Positions 49,349 to 57,464 of a stretch of 64,000 nt of DNA are shown here, in pieces. Origin of the DNA: Meinhardsimonia xiamenensis (GTDB taxonomy: Bacteria > Pseudomonadota > Alphaproteobacteria > Rhodobacterales > Rhodobacteraceae); contig NZ_FNFV01000006.1 of NCBI RefSeq assembly GCF_900102905.1, forward strand, positions 58,854-122,853. Reading direction: 5' to 3'. Each line of letters starts with the position of its first letter. Positions within the stretch are counted from its first letter, which is position 1. The position numbers were made by a program, and so were the translations under genes. The notes below the pieces were generated by a model. It was given only the letters and a program-made list of their open reading frames with translations, did not search any database and was not told where the DNA came from.

Positions 49349-49378
49349 GAGCGCCGTGCTCATGGAGAAGAGGGCATG

Positions 49379-49461
49379 CGGCCGCCCGGGCGGGTGCAGA
49401 ATGCGCCCGCCTTGGGGGCGGGCGGGCGCATGCCCGGGCTGACGCCCGGGCGGAGGTTGGC
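49379..49461 (+). repeat. nested palindromic intergenic repeat, copy 2
   Basis: This 83-base element aligns with 18067-18152. GCGCCCGCC pairs with GGCGGGCGC, and GCCCGGGC TGAC GCCCGGGC forms a second palindrome. It fills the gap between paralog 1 and the reductase gene. Its right end supplies the GGAGG ribosome-binding site of the next gene. Confidence 0.65.
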
Positions 49462-49463
49462 GA

Positions 49464-50537
49464 GTGAGTTCCATCCCGAAGACAATGAAGGCCGTCCTTC
49501 TCACTGGCCATGGAGGGCCCGAAAAGCTCGTCTGGCGGGAGGACGTCCCCGTTCCCGAGCCGGGGCCGGGCGAGGTGCTCGTGAAGGTCGCGGCGGCCGG
49601 CGTCAACAACACCGACATCAACACCCGCATCGGTTGGTATGCGCGCGAGGTCACGACCTCCACCAATGAGGCCGAGGGCGCGGCGGTCGAGGCCGGGGGC
49701 TGGGCCGGGGCGATGCGGTTTCCGCGCATCCAGGGCGGCGATCTGTGCGGTTACGTGGTGGCGAAGGGGGAGGGGGCGGACCGGCTCGCCCTCGGCGCAC
49801 GGGTGGTCTCGCCCAACTGCCTGCCGCGGCCCCGGCCGGACAATCCGCTCAACTTCATCGTCATCGGCTCGGAGATCGACGGGGCCTTTGCCGAATACTG
49901 CCTGATGCGCGAGGACGACCTCTATGACGTCACCGCCTCGCCGCTCTCCGACATCGAGCTTGGTGCCATGCCCTGCGCCTATGGCACCGCCGAGGGGCTT
50001 CTCACCCGCGCCAATGTGCAACCTGCCGAGCGCGTGCTGGTCACCGGCGCTTCGGGGGGTGTGGGCATGGCGGCGGTGCAGCTGGCGCGCCTGCGCGGCG
50101 CGCATGTCACCGGCGTCGCCGCCGCCGCCAAGGCCGGCGCGGTGAAGGAGGCCGGCGCGGTTGAGGTCATCGGCCGCGACGATCGCCTGCCGGAGCGCGC
50201 CTTTCACAAGGTGATCGATGTGCTCGGCGGCCCGCGCTGGGGTGAGCTTCTGCGCGCCCTGCGCCCCGGCGGCCACTATGCCGCCTCCGGCGCGATCGCG
50301 GGGCCGCTCGTGACCGCCGATCTGCGCGACGTCTACCTCGATGACCTCACGCTCCACGGCTCTACCTTCCAGCCTTGGCAGGTCTTCGCCCGGCTCGTCG
50401 ATGTGATGAACGCGGGCGCCGTCCGCCCCCTGGTGTCGAAAACCTATCCCCTGCACGAGATCCACACCGCACAGGCCGATTTCGAGGCCAAGCGCTACCC
50501 CGGAAAGCTCGTGCTCATCCCCGGAGACGCAACATGA
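49464..50537 (+). CDS. zinc-free medium-chain alcohol dehydrogenase / quinone-reductase family protein
   Basis: The 357-residue MDR-family protein has an N-terminal GroES-like domain (KAVLLTGHGGPEKL) and a Rossmann domain with VLVTGASGGVGMAAVQLA. The usual catalytic-zinc cysteine/histidine set is not evident, which points to a reductase or zinc-independent dehydrogenase. It starts at GTG 49464 after GGAGG; ATG 49485 is an alternative. The stop overlaps the next start by four bases. In this operon it may oxidise or reduce an intermediate from demethylation; the substrate is unknown. Confidence 0.8.
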   Translation: MSSIPKTMKAVLLTGHGGPEKLVWREDVPVPEPGPGEVLVKVAAAGVNNTDINTRIGWYAREVTTSTNEAEGAAVEAGGWAGAMRFPRIQGGDLCGYVVAKGEGADRLALGARVVSPNCLPRPRPDNPLNFIVIGSEIDGAFAEYCLMREDDLYDVTASPLSDIELGAMPCAYGTAEGLLTRANVQPAERVLVTGASGGVGMAAVQLARLRGAHVTGVAAAAKAGAVKEAGAVEVIGRDDRLPERAFHKVIDVLGGPRWGELLRALRPGGHYAASGAIAGPLVTADLRDVYLDDLTLHGSTFQPWQVFARLVDVMNAGAVRPLVSKTYPLHEIHTAQADFEAKRYPGKLVLIPGDAT

Positions 50538-51415
50538 CTGACGTGACACTTCTCGATGGCGGGCTCGGGCAGGAGATCGTCCGCCGCTCGGGCGAGAGGC
50601 CCACGCCATTGTGGTCTACCCAGGTGATGCTCGAGAAGCCCGAGGTGGTGCGCGAGGTGCATGAGGCCTATTTCGCCGCCGGCGCCGAGATCGCCACGGC
50701 CAACACCTATGCCGTGCTGCGCGACCGGCTGGCGCGCGCCGGGCTTGAGCATCGTTTCGAGGAGCTGCACGAGACAGCCTGCCGGCTTGCGCTGGAGGCG
50801 CGCGATGCCCACGGGCGAGGCAGGGTGGCCGGCTCGCTCGGGCCGATCGGTGCTTCCTACCGTCCCGATCTGGCGCCGCCCGCGGATGAGGCGGCCGAGG
50901 TCTATGCCGAGATCTGCGCGATTCAGGCGCCCTTCGTCGATCTCTGGATCGCCGAGACCATGTGTTCGGTCGATCAGGCGCGCGGTGCGCTGATGGGCGC
51001 GCTCGGGCTCGGCAAGCCGGTGTGGCTGTCGCTCTCGGTCGATGACCGGGACGGCGCGCGGCTGCGCTCGGGCGAGCCGCTGGCCGACGTGCTGCCGCTT
51101 CTGGAGGAGCTCACCCCCCAAGCGGTGCTCGTCAACTGCTCGCCGCCCGAGGTGATGGCGGCCGCGCTCGAGATCATCGCCGAGGCGGGCCTGCCCTTCG
51201 GCGCCTATGCCAACGGCTTCACGCACATCTCGGCCGATTTCCTGAAACCCTCGCCCACGGTCGAGGCGCTCTCGGCGCGGGAAGACCTGACCCCCGAGGC
51301 CTATGCCGAGCACGCGCTCGGCTGGCTCGAACAGGGCGCCAGCATCGTCGGCGGCTGCTGCGAGGTGGGGCCTGAGCATATCGCCCATCTCGCGCGGCGA
51401 TTGGGAAGGAGCTGA
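50534..51415 (+). CDS. homocysteine S-methyltransferase family protein (betaine-homocysteine methyltransferase-like)
   Basis: The 293-residue TIM-barrel protein has all three zinc cysteines, C202 (LVNCSPPE) and C275-C276 (VGGCCEVGPEHI), and the N-terminal LLDGGLGQE substrate strand. Relatives transfer a methyl group from betaine, dimethylsulfoniopropionate or S-methylmethionine to homocysteine, giving methionine. Located between two flavoprotein demethylases, it is a good candidate for the first demethylation of a quaternary ammonium. It is coupled to the reductase upstream (4-base overlap) and lies 3 bases before paralog 2. Confidence 0.85.
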   Translation: MTDVTLLDGGLGQEIVRRSGERPTPLWSTQVMLEKPEVVREVHEAYFAAGAEIATANTYAVLRDRLARAGLEHRFEELHETACRLALEARDAHGRGRVAGSLGPIGASYRPDLAPPADEAAEVYAEICAIQAPFVDLWIAETMCSVDQARGALMGALGLGKPVWLSLSVDDRDGARLRSGEPLADVLPLLEELTPQAVLVNCSPPEVMAAALEIIAEAGLPFGAYANGFTHISADFLKPSPTVEALSAREDLTPEAYAEHALGWLEQGASIVGGCCEVGPEHIAHLARRLGRS

Positions 51416-51418
51416 GCC

Positions 51419-53866
51419 ATGGCCACCATCCCCACCCATGCGCGGGCCGTCATCATCGGCGGCGGCGTCTCGGGCTGCTCGGCGGCCTATCACCTCGCCA
51501 GGCTCGGCTGGTCGGACATCGTGCTTCTGGAGCGAAAGCAGCTCACCTGCGGGACCACATGGCATGCCGCGGGCCTCATCGGCCAGCTTCGCGCGACCCA
51601 GAACATGACCCGGCTCGCCAAGTATTCCGCCGATCTCTACGTCGGGCTCGAGGCGGAGACGGGCGTTGCCACCGGCATGCGCCAGAACGGCTCGATCACC
51701 GTCGCCCTCACCGAGGACCGCCGGCAGGAGATCCTGCGCCAGGCCACCATGGCGCGCGCCTTCGGGGTCGAGGTTCATGAGATAAGCCCTTCCGAGGCAA
51801 AGGAGATGTATCCGCACCTCAATGTCGAGGACGTGGTCGCGGCGGTGCATCTGCCGAAGGACGGTCAGGCCGACCCGGCCAACATCGCCATGGCCACGGC
51901 CAAGGGGGCGCGGATGAACGGGGCGACGGTGGTGGAAGGCGCCAAGGTCACCCGCGTCACCGATGACGGCCGGCGCGTCACCGGCGTTGACTGGCAGATG
52001 GGCGAGGAGACCGGCCACATCGCCACCGACATCGTCATCAACTGCGGCGGCATGTGGGGGCGCGATCTTGCCGCCGCCTCGGGCGTGACGCTGCCCCTGC
52101 ATGCCTGCGAGCACTTCTACCTCGTCACCGAGCCGATCGCGGGGCTTGGCCAGCTTCCGGTTCTGCGCGTTCCCGACGAATGCGCCTATTACAAGGAGGA
52201 CGCGGGCAAGATGATGCTTGGCGCCTTCGAGCCCCGCGCCAAGCCCTGGGGGATGGAGGGCATCCCCGAAGATTTCTGCTTCGACAGCCTGCCGGAGGAT
52301 TTCGAGCATTTCGAGCCGATCCTCGAGAAGGCGATGAGCCGGGTGCCGCTCTTTCAGTCGGCAGGCATTCACACCTTCTTCAACGGGCCTGAGAGCTTCA
52401 CCCCCGACGACCGCTACTATCTCGGCGAGGCGCCGGAACTCAGGGGCTACTGGGTGGCGGCGGGCTTCAACTCGGTGGGCATCCAGTCCGCCGGCGGCAC
52501 CGGCATGGCGCTTGCCCACTGGCTCGAGGAGGGCGAGCCGCCCTTCGATCTGTGGGAGGTGGACATCCGCCGCGCCCAGCCCTTCCAGCGCAACCGCCGG
52601 TACCTGCGCGAGCGGGTGACAGAGACGCTGGGGCTTCTCTACGCCGATCACTGGCCCTACCGCCAGCCGGTCACCGCCCGCGGCGTGCGCCGCTCGCCCC
52701 TCCACGAGCATCTCAAGGCCGCAGGCGCCGTCTTCGGCGAGACGGCGGGGTGGGAGCGGGCCAACTGGTTCGCAAATCCGGGTCAGGAGCGCGAATACCG
52801 CTATGACTGGGGCAGGCAGAACTGGTTCGACAATCAGCGCGCCGAGCACATGGCGCTGCGCGAGGGCGTCGGCCTCTATGACATGTCGAGCTTCGGCAAG
52901 ATCCGCGTCGAGGGGCGGGACGCGTGTGCGTTCCTGCAAAGGCTCTGCGCGAATGACGTGGATGTGGCGCCGGGGCGCATCGTCTACACCCAGATGCTCA
53001 ACTGGCGCGGCGGGATCGAGAGCGATCTGACCGTCACGCGGCTCTCCGAGACGGCCTTCCTTCTCGTGGTGCCCGCGGCCACCGTCATCCGCGATCTCAG
53101 CTGGCTCAGGCGGCATCTGCACGAGGACGAGTTCGTCGTCATCACCGATGTGACCGCCTCCGAAGCCGTGCTCTGCGTGATGGGGCCGAAATCGCGCGAG
53201 TTGATGGCGCGGGTGAGTCCTGATGACCTCACCAACGAGGCGCATCCCTTCGGCCTCGCCCGCGAGATCGAGCTGGGGATGGGGCTCGCGCGCGCGCACC
53301 GCGTCTCCTACGTCGGCGAGCTTGGCTGGGAGCTCTACATCTCCACCGAGCAGGCTGCGCAGGCCTTCGAGGCAATCATGGAGGCGGGCGCCGACATGGG
53401 GCTGAAGCTCTGCGGGCTCCACGCGATGGACAGCTGCCGCATCGAGAAGGCCTTCCGCCATTTCGGCCATGACATCTCCGACGAGGATCATGTGCTCGAG
53501 GCCGGGCTCGGCTTTGCGGTGAAGCCCGACAAGGGCGAGTTCATCGGCCGCGAGGCGGTGCTCAGAAAGCGCGAGGAGGGGCTGAAGCGGCGGATGGTGC
53601 AGTTCCGCCTGACCGATCCCGAGCCGATGCTGTTTCACAACGAGGCGCTGGTCAGGGATGGCGAGATCGTCTCCTACATCACCTCGGCCAATTACGGCCA
53701 TTTCCTCGGCGGTGCGATCGGCATGGGCTATGTGCCCTGCGAAGGCGAGAGCGCCGAGGAGGTGCTGGCCTCGAGCTACGAGATCGAGATCGCGGGCACG
53801 CGGGTGCCGGCCGTGGCCAGCCTGAGGCCGATGTATGACCCGAAAGCCGAAAGGGTGCGGATGTGA
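51419..53866 (+). CDS. dimethylglycine-dehydrogenase-like FAD oxidoreductase / aminomethyltransferase fusion (paralog 2)
   Basis: The 815-residue protein is closer to classical dimethylglycine/sarcosine dehydrogenase. The FAD loop is G14-GGVSG19, H49 lies in CGTTWHAAGLIGQ, a central oxidoreductase domain follows, and the GcvT-type folate half (about 430-815) ends in RPMYDPKAERVRM. It should oxidise N-methyl groups and load the one-carbon unit on tetrahydrofolate. It overlaps or nearly overlaps the methyltransferase gene that follows. Confidence 0.88.
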   Translation: MATIPTHARAVIIGGGVSGCSAAYHLARLGWSDIVLLERKQLTCGTTWHAAGLIGQLRATQNMTRLAKYSADLYVGLEAETGVATGMRQNGSITVALTEDRRQEILRQATMARAFGVEVHEISPSEAKEMYPHLNVEDVVAAVHLPKDGQADPANIAMATAKGARMNGATVVEGAKVTRVTDDGRRVTGVDWQMGEETGHIATDIVINCGGMWGRDLAAASGVTLPLHACEHFYLVTEPIAGLGQLPVLRVPDECAYYKEDAGKMMLGAFEPRAKPWGMEGIPEDFCFDSLPEDFEHFEPILEKAMSRVPLFQSAGIHTFFNGPESFTPDDRYYLGEAPELRGYWVAAGFNSVGIQSAGGTGMALAHWLEEGEPPFDLWEVDIRRAQPFQRNRRYLRERVTETLGLLYADHWPYRQPVTARGVRRSPLHEHLKAAGAVFGETAGWERANWFANPGQEREYRYDWGRQNWFDNQRAEHMALREGVGLYDMSSFGKIRVEGRDACAFLQRLCANDVDVAPGRIVYTQMLNWRGGIESDLTVTRLSETAFLLVVPAATVIRDLSWLRRHLHEDEFVVITDVTASEAVLCVMGPKSRELMARVSPDDLTNEAHPFGLAREIELGMGLARAHRVSYVGELGWELYISTEQAAQAFEAIMEAGADMGLKLCGLHAMDSCRIEKAFRHFGHDISDEDHVLEAGLGFAVKPDKGEFIGREAVLRKREEGLKRRMVQFRLTDPEPMLFHNEALVRDGEIVSYITSANYGHFLGGAIGMGYVPCEGESAEEVLASSYEIEIAGTRVPAVASLRPMYDPKAERVRM

Positions 53867-53868
53867 CC

Positions 53869-55419
53869 ATGACCCCCGAGACACCCGCCTCGCCTAGTCC
53901 GCGCACGCGCCGGGCGGGCGGGCGCGCCGCACGGGTGGCGGCGCGGGCCGCGCCGCTTGCCGAGGAAATCCGGCCCATCCGGCCGGGCATGGAGGGCGGG
54001 CGCTACAGGCCGCTCACCGAGGGGGATGTGCAGCGGATCCACGAGGCGGCGCTGCAGGCGCTCGAGGTGATCGGGCTTGCCGACGCCCCCCTCTCGGGCA
54101 TCGAGGCGATGTGCGCGGCGGGCGCCGTCCTTGGCGATGACGGGCGGCTGCGCTTTCCGCGCGCGCTGGTGGAGGACATGCTGGCCATTGCTGCGCGCGA
54201 CATCACGCTGCATGGCCGCGATCCCAGGCATGATCTGTTCCTGTCGGGAACGCGGGTGCACTACGGCACGGCGGGTGCGGCGGTGCATGTCGTCGATCCC
54301 TTCACCGGCGACTACCGCGAGTCGACGGCGCGCGACCTCTTTGACGCCGCGCGCCTCGCCGAGCATCTCGACAACGTCCATTTCTTCCAGCGCCCGATGG
54401 TGGCCCGCGACATCGCCGACAATTTCGAGATGGATCTCAACACCATCTACGCCTGCGTCGCGGGCACGAAGAAGCACATCGGCACCTCCTTTTCCGACCC
54501 CTCACATGTGGCCGGCTGCATGGAGCTCATCCACCTGATCGCGGGCGGCGAGGAGGCATGGCGGGCGCGGCCCTTCATCTCCAACTCCAACTGCTTCGTC
54601 GTGCCGCCGATGAAGTTCGCCACCGACTCCTGCATCGCCATGGAGCACTGCATCCGCGCCGGCATGCCGGTGCTGTTGCTCTCGGCCGGGCAGGCGGGGG
54701 CGACGGCGCCCGCACCGATCGCCACGGCGATCGTGCAGGCGGTGGCCGAGTGCCTTGCCGGCGTCGTTTATGTCAACACCATCGCGCCGGGCCACCCGGC
54801 GGTGTTCGGTACATGGCCCTTCGTGTCGGACCTGCGCACCGGCGCGATGTCGGGCGGCTCGGCCGAGCAGGCGCTTTTGACGGCCGGTTGCGCGCAGATG
54901 CACCATTTCTACGGTCTGCCGGGTGGCGCGGCGGCGGGCATTTCGGACTCCAAGCTGCCGGACATGCAGGCCGGCTGGGAGCAGGGGATCACCAATGTCA
55001 TGGCCGGGTTGGCCGGGCTCAACATGGTCTACGAGGCGGTGGGGATGCACGCCTCGCTCCTCGGTTTCTGCCTCGAGAGCCTCGTTCTGGGCGATGACAT
55101 CCTCGGCCAGTGCATCCGCGCGGTGCGCGGCATCGACGTGACCGACGAGGCGGTGTCGATCGAGGTGATGCGGCAGGTCTGTCTCGAGGGGCCGGGGCAT
55201 TATCTGGGCGCCGAGCAGACGCTGCGGCTGATGCAGCGGGAATATGTCTATCCGCGCATCGGCAACCGGATGAGCCCCAAGGAATGGGAGGAGGCCGGGC
55301 GGCCGCAGCTTCTGGAGCAGGCCCGCGCGCGCAAGGAGGCGATCCTCGCTCAGGCGCAGTCGCTCATCCCGCCCGATCTCGACCGGCAGATTCGCGCGCG
55401 CTGGAACATCAGGGTGTGA
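53869..55419 (+). CDS. MttB family (trimethylamine methyltransferase-like) protein, non-pyrrolysine
   Basis: The 516-residue protein matches the MttB superfamily along its length (SGTRVHYGTAGAAVHVVDP, then NIYACVAG-like and KKHIGTSFSD segments). There is no in-frame TAG, so it is the pyrrolysine-free type; characterised relatives (MtgB, MtpB, MtcB) demethylate glycine betaine, proline betaine or carnitine onto a corrinoid protein. No corrinoid-binding protein, methylcorrinoid transferase or activase gene lies in this window. ATG 53869 is chosen; GTG 53863 would overlap the previous stop (GTGA) and is possible. The first 50 residues are Arg/Ala/Pro-rich. Confidence 0.82.
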   Translation: MTPETPASPSPRTRRAGGRAARVAARAAPLAEEIRPIRPGMEGGRYRPLTEGDVQRIHEAALQALEVIGLADAPLSGIEAMCAAGAVLGDDGRLRFPRALVEDMLAIAARDITLHGRDPRHDLFLSGTRVHYGTAGAAVHVVDPFTGDYRESTARDLFDAARLAEHLDNVHFFQRPMVARDIADNFEMDLNTIYACVAGTKKHIGTSFSDPSHVAGCMELIHLIAGGEEAWRARPFISNSNCFVVPPMKFATDSCIAMEHCIRAGMPVLLLSAGQAGATAPAPIATAIVQAVAECLAGVVYVNTIAPGHPAVFGTWPFVSDLRTGAMSGGSAEQALLTAGCAQMHHFYGLPGGAAAGISDSKLPDMQAGWEQGITNVMAGLAGLNMVYEAVGMHASLLGFCLESLVLGDDILGQCIRAVRGIDVTDEAVSIEVMRQVCLEGPGHYLGAEQTLRLMQREYVYPRIGNRMSPKEWEEAGRPQLLEQARARKEAILAQAQSLIPPDLDRQIRARWNIRV

Positions 55420-55425
55420 GAGGGG

Positions 55426-55444
55426 GAGGGGGCGTTGCCCCCTC
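55426..55444. terminator. hairpin between convergent catabolic operons
   Basis: GAGGGGGC and GCCCCCTC form an 8-bp stem with a GTT loop, 7 bases after the mttB-like stop. It can fold on both strands and lies 65 bases from the end of the convergent alcohol dehydrogenase gene. Confidence 0.6.
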
Positions 55445-55493
55445 TGCGCGTGGCCGCGCATTCACCCCCAGGGTATTTCGCCCAGGATGATGG
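55426..55493 (+). repeat. intergenic GGGTATTT-type repeat with hairpin, downstream of mttB-like gene
   Basis: The full-length copy holds a GC hairpin (55426-55444), then GCGCATTCACCCCCAGGGTA (55456-55475), then TTTCGCCCAGGATGATGGG. It closely matches the reverse strand of 34248-34320. It separates two convergent operons. Confidence 0.65.
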
Positions 55494-55508
55494 GAGCTTG
55501 AGGGCTTC

Positions 55509-56654
55509 TCAGATCACCGCCTCGAAGAGCGCGCGGGTGTTCTCGGGCGTCATCGGCACGGGGTTGCCGCCCGCCGAAGGGTCGCGCAGCGCCATCTCCA
55601 CCATCTCGTCGATGCGATCGGGCGTGACGCCAAGATCGCGCAGGCGCGGGGGGATGCCGAGCCGGGCATTGAGCCCCTCGATCATGGCGAGAAAGCCGTC
55701 AAAGCCGCCGCTGAGGCCGAGATAGGCGGCGGCGCGGGCGATGCGCTCCTCGATCGCCGGGCGGTTCATGCGCAGCACGGCCGGCATGACCACCGCGTTG
55801 GTGGTGCCGTGGTGGGTGTTGAAGATTGCGCCCACCGGATGCGAGATGGCGTGCACCGCGCCAAGCCCCTTCTGGAAGGCGACCGCGCCCATGGCCGCAG
55901 CGGCCATCATCTGCGCGCGTGCCTCGATGTCCTCGCCATTCTCGTAGGCGCGCGGCAGATATTCGTGCACGAGCCGCATGCCTTCGAGCGCGATGCCCTG
56001 GCTCATGGGGTGGAAGAAGGGCGAGGAATAGGCCTCGACGCAATGGGCCATCGCGTCCATGCCGGTGCCGGCGGTGATGGCGGGCGGCATGCCCACCGTC
56101 AGCTCGGGGTCGGCGATGACCTGGGCGGGGAGGATCTTCGGGTGGAAGATGATCTTCTTCTCGTGGGTCTCGGAATTGGTGATGACCGAGGCGCGGCCCA
56201 CCTCCGAACCGGTGCCCGCGGTGGTGGGCACGGCGACGCTTGGCGCGATGGCATCGGCATCGGCGCGCGTCCACCAGTCACCCACGTCCTCGAAATCCCA
56301 GACGGGCCGCGTCTGGCGGCACATGAAGGCGATGGCCTTGCCCAGATCGAGCCCCGAGCCGCCGCCCATGGCGATCACCCCGTCATGGCCGCCCTCGTTG
56401 AAGGCGGCAATGCCGGCGGCAAGGTTCTTCTCGGTCGGGTTCGGGTCGACCTCGGCGAAGAGCGCGCGGCCGAGCCCCGCTTCTTCCATGAGGTCGAGCA
56501 CGCGCGCGGTCAGCGGCAGCGCTGCAAGCCCGCGGTCGGTGACGAGAAGCGGCCGGCGGATGCCGGCCGCCGCGCAGGCCTCGCCTATCTCTCTGATGCG
56601 TCCCGCTCCGAAGCGGATCGTCGTGGGGTAGGACCAGTTGGCGGTCAGTTGCAT
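55509..56654 (-). CDS. iron-containing alcohol dehydrogenase
   Basis: The 381-residue type III alcohol dehydrogenase has the NAD loop GGGSGLDLGKA and the conserved PTTAGTGSEV. Metal-site residues are in TAGTGMDAMAHCVEAY, GLGAVHAISHPVGA and FNTHHGTTNA. ATG 56654 follows GAGGGACAG. It is the last gene of the convergent operon that also carries the aldehyde dehydrogenase and the glutamine-synthetase-like ligase, so it likely oxidises the alcohol whose aldehyde that enzyme then consumes. Confidence 0.9.
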   Translation of the reverse strand: MQLTANWSYPTTIRFGAGRIREIGEACAAAGIRRPLLVTDRGLAALPLTARVLDLMEEAGLGRALFAEVDPNPTEKNLAAGIAAFNEGGHDGVIAMGGGSGLDLGKAIAFMCRQTRPVWDFEDVGDWWTRADADAIAPSVAVPTTAGTGSEVGRASVITNSETHEKKIIFHPKILPAQVIADPELTVGMPPAITAGTGMDAMAHCVEAYSSPFFHPMSQGIALEGMRLVHEYLPRAYENGEDIEARAQMMAAAAMGAVAFQKGLGAVHAISHPVGAIFNTHHGTTNAVVMPAVLRMNRPAIEERIARAAAYLGLSGGFDGFLAMIEGLNARLGIPPRLRDLGVTPDRIDEMVEMALRDPSAGGNPVPMTPENTRALFEAVI

Positions 56655-56679
56655 GGGCTGTCCCTCGTCATCTGTTCTG

Positions 56680-57342
56680 TCAGTGTGCCTTGCCGCCTTC
56701 GGCCGCCTTCGGTTCTGGATCAGGCTCGAGGAAGGGGTCGGGGTTGAAGTCGGAAAGCGGGATGTCCTCAGGCCCCCATGTGCGCTCGATGACATGGGCG
56801 TGCACATGCTCGCCTCCACACGCCTTCAGAACGCGGATGGCGGTGTTTTCTGCCTGATCGTCAGCCGTGCGCACCCAGAGCACGACGCCGCCCGCCTCCA
56901 TGGCGCGCGCAAGTTCCTGGGCGTGCAGCGTCTCGAGCACGGCCGCAAGCGTGGCCCCGAGTCCCGCGCCAAGCGTGCCGCCCGCCGCTGCCGCGGCGAG
57001 CGCCAGCGCCGCCGCGCCCCCCGTGGCCACCACACCAAGCGCTCCCGCCGCGCCGAGGATGAACATCGGCGCGCCCACCACAGCCGCCTCGGCAAGCTTG
57101 CGGGAGGGGCGCGGCACGAAGGCGCGGCGCGGCGTGTGCGGATCGTCGGCGAGCACCTCGACGGGCTCGAGGTGATCCTTCAGCTTCTCGCGCACCGTCT
57201 CGTCGGTGGCCATGATGTTGAAGTCGCCGTCGGCGAAGCCTTCCTGTGTCAGCCGTTCGACGGCCTGCTCGAGTGCGGTGACGTCGCGGAAGACGGCCGC
57301 GACCTCCCGTACGCTGTAGGTTGCGAATGCCTTCTCGCTCAT
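56680..57342 (-). CDS. hypothetical stress-like protein with glycine-zipper segment
   Basis: The 220-residue protein has an N-terminal region (about 8-45, VFRDVTALEQAVERLTQEGF) resembling the YflT/general-stress-17M type. A hydrophobic Gly/Ala-rich segment (about 100-145, with GTLGAGLGATLAA) suits membrane insertion, and a second alpha/beta unit and an acidic Pro-rich tail follow. The start at 57342 is 7 bases from GGAGGA; an ATG at 57348 would overlap that site. It lies between the two dehydrogenase genes, where its role is unclear. Confidence 0.65.
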   Translation of the reverse strand: MSEKAFATYSVREVAAVFRDVTALEQAVERLTQEGFADGDFNIMATDETVREKLKDHLEPVEVLADDPHTPRRAFVPRPSRKLAEAAVVGAPMFILGAAGALGVVATGGAAALALAAAAAGGTLGAGLGATLAAVLETLHAQELARAMEAGGVVLWVRTADDQAENTAIRVLKACGGEHVHAHVIERTWGPEDIPLSDFNPDPFLEPDPEPKAAEGGKAH

Positions 57343-57464
57343 CGTCATTCCTCCTCTTCGCGGCGGGCCGGCGCCTCGGTGCCGGTCCGCGCGGTCGTGA
57401 CCGGAAATGACACGAAACCGTTTTGCAGGAGAAATGGGGATCGGCGCCGGCACCGCCAAGAGGG

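Noticed and set aside
46805..49729. Reverse-strand open frame of 974 codons over the first flavoprotein
   Set aside because: Same antisense shadow effect; the forward gene has clear FAD and GcvT motifs.
50495..53884. Open frame of more than 1100 codons on the reverse strand opposite the BHMT-like and second flavoprotein genes
   Set aside because: It mirrors the codon structure of the real genes on the other strand, a common effect at this GC content. It is low in hydrophobic pattern, rich in His/Arg/Gly, and shows no recognisable domain.
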